Source of the DNA: an uncultured Prevotellaceae bacterium
GTDB taxonomy: Bacteria; Bacteroidota; Bacteroidia; Bacteroidales; Bacteroidaceae
Length of the DNA stretch: 64,000 nucleotides
Direction of reading: 5' to 3'
Assembly (NCBI GenBank): GCA_900314655.1
Contig: OMWC01000007.1
Coordinates: forward strand, 1-64,000
Positions 33,556 to 41,442 of this stretch are shown here, one piece after another (position 1 is the stretch's first letter; every line of letters starts with the position of its first letter). The position numbers were made by a program, and so were the translations under genes. Under the pieces are notes generated by a model. That model searched no databases and had not been told where the DNA came from. It was given only the letters and a program-made list of their open reading frames with translations.

Positions 33556-34603
33556 ATTTCACCTCCCAAATATCATTAGTTTCCTGAAGTTCAGCGAAGT
33601 TGTGATACTTCTTCTGAGCCTTCACCTCTTCAATCTGAGCGGTTACGCTGTCATCATAGGTGGGGGCATCCACATCGCGGATGACACCGAGGGCAATGGG
33701 GAAGCCGTCGTTGTTACCCATCAGGGCAAGCTTCAACTGCAGCGTGTTGTCCTCACAGTGGGCATCATGAACGAGGATGTCCTTCTCCGTGATGCCGTTC
33801 TCACCAATCTTCACGATTTTCAGGCCGAAACCTTCCTGCACGAGTCCAAACTCATTGTTGGGACCAAAGATGAGGGGCTTGCCATGCTCCACGTAGATGG
33901 CATTCTCCTTACGGGCATCGGGCTTATAGACGGCATCATGACAATGGTCGTTGAAGATGACGCAATTCTGCAGAATCTCGCAGACGGCAGCACCCTTGTG
34001 GTTGTAGGCTGCCTTCAGAATCTCTACCGTTCCCTTGGCATCAGTGGCCACGGCACGGGCAAAGAAGTGGCCGCGGGCACCGAAACAGAGTTCGGCAGGA
34101 CGGAACGGATCTTCCACCGTGCCGTAAGGTGACGACTTGCTCACGAATCCACGGGGAGAAGTGGGGCTATACTGTCCCTTGGTCAGACCATAGATGCGGT
34201 TGTTGAGCAGGATCATATTGAGGTTGATATTACGGCGGTTGGCATGGATGAAATGATTACCACCGATGGCCAGACCATCGCCGTCGCCGGAAACCTGCCA
34301 AACGGTGAGGTTGGGGTTAGCCACCTTGGCACCGGTAGCAATCGCGGCTGCACGTCCGTGGATGGTGTTCATGCCGTAGGTAGCCATATAGTGAGGCAGA
34401 CGGCTGGAGCAGCCGATACCCGAAATCACTGCAACATCTTTGGGGGCTACGCCAATCTCGGCCATAGCCTTATGGAGCGATGCCAGGAAGAAATGGTCAC
34501 CGCAACCCGGACACCAGCGAGGCTGTCCTTTCTTGAAATCAGAAGCCCCCCACCGACTCCCCCCTTGGGGGGAGAATTCTATATTATTACTGATATTTTC
34601 CAT
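33554..34603 (-). CDS. korB: 2-oxoacid:ferredoxin oxidoreductase, beta subunit
   Basis: A 349-residue TPP-binding subunit. With KorA it oxidises 2-oxoglutarate (or a related 2-oxoacid) to the acyl-CoA with reduction of ferredoxin; in Bacteroidota it mostly serves biosynthesis. Motifs: RWCPGCGDHFFL, SGIGCSSRLPHY, the TPP/Mg motif GDGDGLAIGGNHF and NNRIYGLTKGQYSPT. The extra N-terminal run EFSPQGGSRWGAS is unusual for the family and is encoded by a REP-like palindrome. A DUF559 gene lies between it and korA. Confidence 0.92.
   Translation of the reverse strand: MENISNNIEFSPQGGSRWGASDFKKGQPRWCPGCGDHFFLASLHKAMAEIGVAPKDVAVISGIGCSSRLPHYMATYGMNTIHGRAAAIATGAKVANPNLTVWQVSGDGDGLAIGGNHFIHANRRNINLNMILLNNRIYGLTKGQYSPTSPRGFVSKSSPYGTVEDPFRPAELCFGARGHFFARAVATDAKGTVEILKAAYNHKGAAVCEILQNCVIFNDHCHDAVYKPDARKENAIYVEHGKPLIFGPNNEFGLVQEGFGLKIVKIGENGITEKDILVHDAHCEDNTLQLKLALMGNNDGFPIALGVIRDVDAPTYDDSVTAQIEEVKAQKKYHNFAELQETNDIWEVK
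34544..34577 (+). repeat. REP-like palindrome, left end of the DUF559 unit
   Basis: It begins AGCCCCCCACC, has the core CTCCCCCC/GGGGGGAG and ends GAAT. It lies in the 5' coding part of korB. It is the inverted counterpart of 34990-35023. Confidence 0.85.
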
Positions 34604-34608
34604 ATTCT

Positions 34609-34980
34609 TTATAAATTTCGTTTAATTGTTTTTATTACTTTTTCTATATCTCCTATGACTTCTTCGTTAGTGAAACGAATCACTTTGAAACCATTTGATT
34701 CCAGCCATTGCTGACGCTGTTCGTCACTGACTTGCTGCTCAGGCAACTGGTGATAGCCACCATCAAGTTCTATAACCAGCATTGCTGGTATGCAAGCAAA
34801 ATCTGCAATAAACTCGCCAATGATATGCTGACGTCTGAAAGGATGACCGAGTTGTCGTGACTTAATACACTTCCAGAGAATACTCTCTGCTTCTGTAGGA
34901 TTCTTACGATTCTCTTTGGCAAACTCTTTCAGCAAGTCATACATACAAGGATCAGCAGTCTTAAACTGGAAATCCGTCAT
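34609..34980 (-). CDS. DUF559 endonuclease-like protein
   Basis: A 123-residue protein of the DUF559 family, which has a Vsr-like restriction-endonuclease fold. The likely active-site residues are Glu32 (NPTEAESILW), Asp60 (FIADF), Glu71 (VIELDGGYH) and following His77. The RQLGHPFRRQHIIG stretch is typical. It is wedged between korA (8 bases away) and korB (6 bases) on the same strand, where no role in 2-oxoacid oxidation is expected. An inverted pair of REP-like palindromes flanks it, which suggests a mobile unit; see the findings. Confidence 0.88.
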   Translation of the reverse strand: MTDFQFKTADPCMYDLLKEFAKENRKNPTEAESILWKCIKSRQLGHPFRRQHIIGEFIADFACIPAMLVIELDGGYHQLPEQQVSDEQRQQWLESNGFKVIRFTNEEVIGDIEKVIKTIKRNL

Positions 34981-34987
34981 AGCAGAC

Positions 34988-36850
34988 TTATTCCTCCCCC
35001 AGGGGGGAGGTTAGGAGGGGGCTGAAACTTTTTACGAGTTCTTCTACTATGAAAGGCTGACCCTTGACCTGATTGAACTGGAAGGGAACGAAGTTGTCGA
35101 CCTTCATGCGCAGATAGGCAGCCAGCTGACCCATGTTCTGCTCGGCCACCACCACCTTTTTATATTTAGAGAGCACCTCGGCAGTGTTCTTGGGCAGCGG
35201 GTTGATATACTTGAAGTGGGCCTGAGCCACCTTGTAGCCCTTCTGGCGAAGCTCGTCCATAGCAGAACGCAGATGACCATAGGTGGAACCGAAGCCCACA
35301 ATGAGCAGATCGGCATCATCCACATCGCCGTCAACCTCCAGATCGGGAACCTCAATGTTGGCAATCTTCTGCTGACGCAGACGAGTCATCAGGTCGTGGT
35401 TCTCAGGATTGGTAGAGATGGCACCTGTCTGAGAATCCTTCTCCAATCCGCCGAGAATATGCTCGAAGCCCTCGCGTCCGGGCACTGCCCAGTAGCGGGT
35501 GCCGTTCTCAGCACGCATATAGGGTGTCCACTTGCCTTTCAGTTCCTCGGGAACATACGGCGGATTGATGGCGGGCATCTTGTCGAGGTCGGGAAGCTTG
35601 AAAGCACCCGAACCGTTTGCACAGTAAGCATCGGTGAGCAGGATGACGGGAGTCATGTGCTCCAAGGCTATCTTGCAGGCCATATAGGCGGCATCGAAGC
35701 AATCGGTAGGACTGGTGGCAGCCATCACCGGCATGGGACTCTCACCGTTACGGCCAAAGAGAGCCTGCAGGAGGTCGGTCTGTTCCGACTTCGTGGGAAG
35801 ACCCGTGGCAGGACCACCGCGCTGAACGTCGAGCACTACCAGTGGCAACTCCATGATGACGGCAAGGTTCATGGCCTCACTCTTCAGGCAGATGCCAGGA
35901 CCAGAGGTAGAAGTCACGCCCAAAGCACCGGCAAAAGAAGCACCGAGGGCAGAAGCACAGCCAGAGATTTCGTCCTCACACTGCACCGTGGTGACACCCA
36001 GCGACTTGTGCTTAGACAGTTCGTGGAGCACGTCGGTAGCCGGCGTGATGGGGTAAGAACCCAGATAAAGCTTCAGTCCGGCCTTCTCGGCAGCAGCAAT
36101 GAAACCGTAGGCCGTGGCCTTATTACCCGTGATATCCATATAGCGGCCAGGCTCCTTTACCTTCGACTCGATGCGATACACGTTCATAGCCGAAGAATGC
36201 GTGTTGTGGCCATAGTCGTAGCCAGCCTGAATCACCTTGATATTGGCCTCAGCGATGGCGGGCTTCTTGGCAAATTTCTCCTTGAGGAAATTGAACACCA
36301 GGTTCAGGTCGCGGTCGAAGAGCCAGCAGACGAGTCCCAGGGCGAACATATTGCGGCATTTCAGCACGGCCTTGTTGTCCATTCCAGAGTCGGCCAGGGC
36401 GTCTTTCACCATCTGCGTGAGAGGGCACTGGATAACGCGGTCGGGATCAACACCCATCTCGCCGAGATAGTCTTCCGTCTGGAAGGCAGCCTTCTTCAGG
36501 TCGTTGGGACCGAACGAATCCGTGTCGATAATAATCGTGGCTTGTGGCTTGGCATACTTCAGCTGCGTCTTCAGCGCAGCAGCGTTCATGGCCACCAGCA
36601 CGTCGGCCTTATCGCCCGGCGTGTAAACCTTTCCGGCACCGATATGCACCTGGAAGCCGGAGACACCCGTCAGCGAACCCTGCGGGGCGCGGATGTCGGC
36701 GGGATAGTCTGGGAATGTTGAGATACCATTACCTACGGTAGCAGAGACCGTAGAAAAGATGTTTCCGGCCAACTGCATACCGTCGCCGGAGTCACCCGAG
36801 AAGCGGACCACCACCTGGTCCAGTTCCTTAATGTCCAATTTTTCTGCCAT
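34988..36850 (-). CDS. korA: 2-oxoacid:ferredoxin oxidoreductase, alpha subunit
   Basis: From ATG 36850 (MAEKLDIKELDQVVVRFSGDSGDGMQ) it has 620 residues; a 45-codon upstream extension with no family match is rejected. The gamma-type domain (about 1-190, GDSGDGMQLAGN) is fused in front of the PYR alpha domain (GSYPITPATDVLHEL, FAGALGVTSTSGPGICLKSEA, DVQRGGPATGLPTKSEQTDL). With KorB it forms the oxidoreductase. The C-terminal residues SFSPLLTSPLGEE deviate from the family and are encoded by the REP-like palindrome. Confidence 0.93.
   Translation of the reverse strand: MAEKLDIKELDQVVVRFSGDSGDGMQLAGNIFSTVSATVGNGISTFPDYPADIRAPQGSLTGVSGFQVHIGAGKVYTPGDKADVLVAMNAAALKTQLKYAKPQATIIIDTDSFGPNDLKKAAFQTEDYLGEMGVDPDRVIQCPLTQMVKDALADSGMDNKAVLKCRNMFALGLVCWLFDRDLNLVFNFLKEKFAKKPAIAEANIKVIQAGYDYGHNTHSSAMNVYRIESKVKEPGRYMDITGNKATAYGFIAAAEKAGLKLYLGSYPITPATDVLHELSKHKSLGVTTVQCEDEISGCASALGASFAGALGVTSTSGPGICLKSEAMNLAVIMELPLVVLDVQRGGPATGLPTKSEQTDLLQALFGRNGESPMPVMAATSPTDCFDAAYMACKIALEHMTPVILLTDAYCANGSGAFKLPDLDKMPAINPPYVPEELKGKWTPYMRAENGTRYWAVPGREGFEHILGGLEKDSQTGAISTNPENHDLMTRLRQQKIANIEVPDLEVDGDVDDADLLIVGFGSTYGHLRSAMDELRQKGYKVAQAHFKYINPLPKNTAEVLSKYKKVVVAEQNMGQLAAYLRMKVDNFVPFQFNQVKGQPFIVEELVKSFSPLLTSPLGEE
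34990..35023 (-). repeat. REP-like palindrome, right end of the DUF559 unit
   Basis: In the - orientation it reads AGCCCCCTCCTAACCTCCCC with a matching GGGGGAGGAAT end. It forms the last codons and stop of korA. Confidence 0.85.
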
Positions 36851-37116
36851 AATATCTTGTTCTATATATGTAATGCTGATTAAACGGGTGCAAAGTTCGC
36901 TATTATTCTTGAAAAGCCCAAATATTTTCGCATAAAACTTCACTTTTCGGCATAGAAAGTGCATACAACAAACAATATTTGACACAAAAGAACCCTTTCA
37001 GCGTGTATTGCTTACACTTTGAAAGAGTTTCTTCTGATTAAAAATACAATTTGAAATCCGTGTGCGTATATCAAATTGAATATAAATACATTTTACACCT
37101 CTTGTAAGGGGAGGCA

Positions 37117-38307
37117 TTAAGACATGGTTTTATTCACCATCGCGCAGACGCACGAATCCGACCATACGTTTTCGGCCGTCTCTATCATATCAATAATCGT
37201 ATAGATGGGGAGAATGATACCCAGCACACTCACCGGGGCACCGATGCCCGACATCAGGGAAAAAGTGAGGAAATAGCACCCCATCGGCACCCCGGCATTG
37301 CCCACGGCAGAGATGACCGAGATAAGGAGCCAAAGGAGCATGGTGGTCCAGGTGAGGGGCATACCGCCATTCTGCATCACGAAAAGGGAGGTCACCAGGA
37401 TAAAAGCAGCACAGCCATTCATATTGATGGTGGTACAAATGGGCAGCACGAAACGGGCTACACGCGGCTGCGCCCCCAACCGCTCCTCGGCACTCTGCAT
37501 CGTCACGGGCAGCGTAGCGGCACTGCTTTTCGTGAAGAGAGCCATCAAGACGGCGGGCATCATCGCACGAAGTGCCTGTAGCGGATTGATGCCGCGAGCC
37601 AACAGAAACAGGGGAAGCACCACAAAAAACTGCAACGCATTGCCACCCAAGATGACGGCCACATATTTACCCAACGAAGCCAAGGCCACACCCGCCGAGA
37701 GCTGGGAAGAGAGCTGGGCCGAGAAAGCCACGATACCCAAGGGCAACGTCCAGATAAGCCAGCGAATCAGCAGGAAGAGCAACTCCTGAAGTCCGTGCAG
37801 GAAATTCACCACCGCCTTTTTGCCCTCCGTCTCAGGCAGACGTGCCAGTCCCAGTCCTATGGCTATGGAGACCAGCAAGATGCTGAGCACATTGCCTTCC
37901 AGGAAGGGCTTTATCACATTGCCGGGAATGACCGCCAGGATATGATCATAGAAAGACACTTCGGGCGTCAGTCCCAGCGAGTCAACGTTTGCCCCTGCCG
38001 TGGGCACCGACAGATTCTCGGGAGCCACCACTACGTAGAGCAACAGTCCGACAGCCGCGGCCACGACAGTCGTGAAGAGCGTATAAAACAATGTCTTCCT
38101 GAAGATACGCCCCGTGTCCTGCTGCCGTCCGAACATGGTGAGCGTGGTGATGATGGCCAGCGCTATGGTGGGCACGGCCAGCAACTGGAACAGCCGCGTA
38201 TAGACCGTAGCCACGAAATCCATCAGGCCATTAAGCCATTCCACGCCCAGCAACCCCAACACAGCACCCGCCACGAGGGCGCCAATCCATAACAAAAGAT
38301 TTCTCAT
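37117..38307 (-). CDS. Dicarboxylate/amino acid:cation symporter (DAACS family)
   Basis: A 396-residue integral membrane protein with about eight helices and two re-entrant loops, similar to GltP/DctA carriers for glutamate, aspartate or C4-dicarboxylates driven by H+ or Na+. Signature pieces: MALFTKSSAATLPVTMQSAEE (first re-entrant loop with the serine-rich tip) and ICTTINMNGCAAFI near the TM7 NMxGT position. The Gly-Cys in place of the usual Gly-Thr may shift ion or substrate preference. It is the last gene of the long operon and overlaps the esterase gene by 4 bases (ATGA). Confidence 0.88.
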   Translation of the reverse strand: MRNLLLWIGALVAGAVLGLLGVEWLNGLMDFVATVYTRLFQLLAVPTIALAIITTLTMFGRQQDTGRIFRKTLFYTLFTTVVAAAVGLLLYVVVAPENLSVPTAGANVDSLGLTPEVSFYDHILAVIPGNVIKPFLEGNVLSILLVSIAIGLGLARLPETEGKKAVVNFLHGLQELLFLLIRWLIWTLPLGIVAFSAQLSSQLSAGVALASLGKYVAVILGGNALQFFVVLPLFLLARGINPLQALRAMMPAVLMALFTKSSAATLPVTMQSAEERLGAQPRVARFVLPICTTINMNGCAAFILVTSLFVMQNGGMPLTWTTMLLWLLISVISAVGNAGVPMGCYFLTFSLMSGIGAPVSVLGIILPIYTIIDMIETAENVWSDSCVCAMVNKTMS

Positions 38308-39062
38308 ATTATATACTCCACGTTATCAGTATTCTCAAGTTTGTCCATAAAATAATAGACCTGCTTGCGCCACCAGGCCCAGTCGTGGGCAGAGTCGTAT
38401 CCCCAATAGTCAACCCACGCCGGAACATGATGCTCCCTGAGCAGAGCATCCATCTGACGCGTACTTTCCAACAATTCATCCTCCCACGCACCCTGTCCCA
38501 CGCAGAGGATGATGCGCCGCTGGCGATATACGTCCCAGTAAGGATGGTCGGCGGGCATATGCTGCAGGAAATCATAGGGCGAGTTGTCATAGACCAACGG
38601 ATCCTGATAGTTCGGGAAGAAATAGCCGGCATAGTAGAGACCACTCAACGCCAGCAACGAGTCAAACAAGTCAGGCCGACGGAAAAAGAAATTACCAGCA
38701 TGGAAACCGCCCATCGAGCAGCCTGTCACGATAAAAGTCTCATTTGAGAAATGACGAACCTCGGGTATCAATTCATCCACAACATAATGAAACCAACGCT
38801 CATGTAATGATATTCGCTGATGGTGGTCGCCATTCACGTCAGACCATGTCTCACGGTCAATGCTGTCCACGCAGATAAGGCGAATCTGCCCTCTGTCGAT
38901 AAACTGCGAGAGTGTGCCCACCATGTCGAAATCCTGATAATCGTAGAAACGTCCGTCCTGCGAGGGGAAGACCAATACGGGATGTCCCTTTTCACCGTAG
39001 GTCTTATACTCCATATCGCGATTCAGGTTTGTGCTGTAGTGCTTTTTATATTGTATTTCCAT
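38304..39062 (-). CDS. Esterase-D-type alpha/beta hydrolase
   Basis: From ATG 39062, 252 residues. Alpha/beta-hydrolase fold with the nucleophile elbow TGCSMGGFHAG and the oxyanion segment VFPSQDGRFYDYQDFDM. The C-terminal His would be in YDSAHDWAWW. Closest to the esterase D/S-formylglutathione hydrolase-like family (PF00756) that includes mycolyl and feruloyl esterases. No signal peptide, so probably cytoplasmic. The neighbours (ATP-grasp before, symporter after, ATGA overlap) suggest it hydrolyses an imported or ligated intermediate. Confidence 0.85.
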   Translation of the reverse strand: MEIQYKKHYSTNLNRDMEYKTYGEKGHPVLVFPSQDGRFYDYQDFDMVGTLSQFIDRGQIRLICVDSIDRETWSDVNGDHHQRISLHERWFHYVVDELIPEVRHFSNETFIVTGCSMGGFHAGNFFFRRPDLFDSLLALSGLYYAGYFFPNYQDPLVYDNSPYDFLQHMPADHPYWDVYRQRRIILCVGQGAWEDELLESTRQMDALLREHHVPAWVDYWGYDSAHDWAWWRKQVYYFMDKLENTDNVEYII

Positions 39063-39112
39063 TTTTCGTTTATTATTGACATAACGTATCGGTTTTCGCA
39101 TTATTGTGAAGA

Positions 39113-40348
39113 TCAGGCCTTCTCGTGGACATAAGCCACGAAAGACTCTACCTCCTCGTAGGTCTTCAGGCGGACGGTAAACATCTGCTGCCCCATCGCC
39201 CCCGAGAGTATCTCCGGCATCCGTTCCTGCATGACCATCTGCCCGGCATAGCGTTCAGCCACCTCAGCATCGCTGTGACGGTAGCTATAGATGTCGCGCC
39301 GAGAAGCAAAGGCACAATAATACTCATCCTTCCACGGCAACGACAGGGCGTTGCCCCTATCGTGCTGATAACCGGCTGCCGTCTGCGACTTGTCGTAGGC
39401 TATCATATCCGCCCAAATGCGATACACATCCGTACTGTGAGCGAAATTGATCATATCCGGCGTATAGCCTCCGGCGGGGCGCATGTTCACCTCCAATGCC
39501 ACGAAGTCACCCTTCTGCCCCAGTCCCTTGCGGTCACAGTCAAGGCGGAAAAACTCCAGGTGCACAAAGCGGCTTTTCACGCCAAAGGCTTCCACCGTCT
39601 GCCGTCCCAGTGCACGCAGACTCTCAGGCATCACGGGAGCCACATAGTAAGACAAGTCCAGCTGCCGGTTCACGATATCCATAATCGAAGGCGGCCACAC
39701 CGTCATCGACTCAAACAATGGCCTCGACCGACTGTCAATCACGGCATCATACGAACAGATGTCACCCGTGATGAATTCCTCCACCACATATTGCGCCACG
39801 CTTTGCACCGTTTCGAAGAAACGGCTCAGCTCCCCGAAGTCAGCAATCTTGTAAGTCCCGCCGGCGCCCACGCCCACATTTGGCTTGGCGATGACCGGAA
39901 AACCTACATCCTGTGCAAAAGCCTCCACGGCATAGTAGCCCTCAGCGCATTGAATCTGCCGGGCCGTGGGGATCCCTCCCTTGGCAAAGTATTTCTTCAT
40001 GGCCGACTTCTCCTTCACGGCCTGCACCTCGTCGGCCTGCAGTCCGGTCGTCACATGGAAGTCGGTCCGCAGCCGTGCATCCTGCCCCAGCCAATACTCA
40101 TTGTTCGACTCTATCCAGTCTATCCGGCCGTACTTGAAGGCAAAGAAAGCCACGGCGCGATACACCTCATCGTAGTTCTCCAGATTGCTCACCCGGTAAT
40201 ACTCCGTGAGCGAACCTTTCAGCTCGGCCGACAACTGATCATACGGTGCATCGGCAATGCCCAGCACACGCACGCCGTTGCGCTGCAGGCGCTGGCAAAA
40301 CTCCCAGTAGGTATGGGGGAAGTGGGGTGATATGAATACGAAGTTCAT
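39113..40348 (-). CDS. ATP-grasp ligase
   Basis: A 411-residue cytoplasmic enzyme of the ATP-grasp superfamily, which forms amide or thioester bonds through an acyl-phosphate. An N-terminal Rossmann-like domain is followed by the ATP-grasp fold: GFPVIAKPNVGVGAGGTYKI (ATP clamp), YVVEEFITGDICSYDAV, and the Mg-binding FVALEVNMRPAGGYTPDM. The acceptor and donor are unknown. It overlaps the URO-D-like gene by 4 bases (ATGA), so the two are translationally coupled, and an esterase gene follows. Confidence 0.88.
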   Translation of the reverse strand: MNFVFISPHFPHTYWEFCQRLQRNGVRVLGIADAPYDQLSAELKGSLTEYYRVSNLENYDEVYRAVAFFAFKYGRIDWIESNNEYWLGQDARLRTDFHVTTGLQADEVQAVKEKSAMKKYFAKGGIPTARQIQCAEGYYAVEAFAQDVGFPVIAKPNVGVGAGGTYKIADFGELSRFFETVQSVAQYVVEEFITGDICSYDAVIDSRSRPLFESMTVWPPSIMDIVNRQLDLSYYVAPVMPESLRALGRQTVEAFGVKSRFVHLEFFRLDCDRKGLGQKGDFVALEVNMRPAGGYTPDMINFAHSTDVYRIWADMIAYDKSQTAAGYQHDRGNALSLPWKDEYYCAFASRRDIYSYRHSDAEVAERYAGQMVMQERMPEILSGAMGQQMFTVRLKTYEEVESFVAYVHEKA

Positions 40349-41397
40349 TTTCCAGTCTGATGAGTCTTACGCCAGTTATGGGCGTAGTCGATGACAGCAC
40401 GCAGCTTATCCCAGTCTGTAGTGCCGGGCACGGTGCAGTCGGCACCGAGGATGAAGTTAGGTGAAGCGTTTTCCAAAACCTTATCTACAGCAGCCTTGGC
40501 TTCCTCTATGCTGCCGTTGGCTATAACGCCAAGACGCTCCAGTCCGCCAAAGATAGGACGGCCAAAACGTTTTTGGGCTTCTTTGAGATTAAGGGAGGTT
40601 CCATCTGAGAAGTTCAGGGGTACATTGATAATGCTGGCAGGATAATCGGCAAAGGCATAGAGCGCCTCAGCGTTCTTGAACGGAGTGCCATAGTCGCAGA
40701 TATGAAGGATATTGATTTCACCTATCTCATTGGCCACCTCAGATACGTGCTTATCCCACTGGCGCACCTGCTCTTTCCAGATTTTCTCGGGCAAAGAATT
40801 GCCGTCACCGCCCTGAGAAGATACATAGAAGCCGTCGGCACCGCGCCTGCGGGCAGCCCTCAGGTAGTTCTCGATAGAGAGCGAAAGGTTCTTGATGGCC
40901 TGTCCGAAAGCCTTGGGGTTCTCGCTGGCCAGCTTCTTCAGGTCCTTGCCGCGGCCTAAGGTCTGATGGGCCAGTGCAAGCGGCGAATATACTGTCGGCA
41001 GTATGAAAGCCTCACCCTTAAACTCACGGGCAAGGTCCTCAATAACGGCTACCTGTGGTTCAAAGAAATCCTCGCCATATACGGGCACTTTCTCCCAGTC
41101 CTTTCCCGTCTGGATATCAATCTTGGGAACGGCAATTTCATAGAACACTTTTACAAAGTCCATGTTTGTGGAACGGTAGAAATCCTTATGATCCTGTACG
41201 GCCTTGCGTCCGAGTTTGTTCTCGAAATGCAGGAAGAAAGCAGCCGGCACATACTCGTTGGGGCGGCTCTGGTCGAGCACCTGAAGGATGCGTTCACGCT
41301 TATTGTTTGCTGTACTTTCCGACTGAGCGGCAACTTGCTGGATGCCAGCAGCCACAATGAGGGCTAAGGCGATGGCTTTTACATTGATCTTTTTCAT
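40345..41397 (-). CDS. Exported URO-D/MtaA-like protein with HxC...C zinc signature
   Basis: A 350-residue protein with a good signal peptide (MKKINVKAIALALIVAAG, cleavage near AAQ25), unusual for the uroporphyrinogen decarboxylase superfamily, which is normally cytoplasmic. It shares features of the MtaA/MtbA methyltransferase branch: LHICDYG with His232 and Cys234, and GADCTVPGTT with Cys321, matching the HxC...C zinc ligands that activate a thiol. The usual URO-D arginines at the N terminus are not evident. It sits between SusD and an ATP-grasp gene, so it may handle a methylated or thiol compound in the periplasm. The exact reaction cannot be inferred. Confidence 0.8.
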   Translation of the reverse strand: MKKINVKAIALALIVAAGIQQVAAQSESTANNKRERILQVLDQSRPNEYVPAAFFLHFENKLGRKAVQDHKDFYRSTNMDFVKVFYEIAVPKIDIQTGKDWEKVPVYGEDFFEPQVAVIEDLAREFKGEAFILPTVYSPLALAHQTLGRGKDLKKLASENPKAFGQAIKNLSLSIENYLRAARRRGADGFYVSSQGGDGNSLPEKIWKEQVRQWDKHVSEVANEIGEINILHICDYGTPFKNAEALYAFADYPASIINVPLNFSDGTSLNLKEAQKRFGRPIFGGLERLGVIANGSIEEAKAAVDKVLENASPNFILGADCTVPGTTDWDKLRAVIDYAHNWRKTHQTGK

Positions 41398-41442
41398 AAT
41401 GCTATTCTATTAAAATTATTATATCTATTTACTTTTCCCTTT

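Noticed and set aside
35216..36721. 501-codon open frame on the + strand
   Set aside because: Exactly opposite korA; His/Arg-rich composition typical of a reverse-frame shadow.
36851..36985. Extended KorA start with 45 more residues
   Set aside because: The extension is Cys/Phe/Lys-rich with no family match; KorA starts naturally at MAEKLDIKEL.
39125..40330. 401-codon open frame on the + strand
   Set aside because: Opposite the ATP-grasp gene and without family features.
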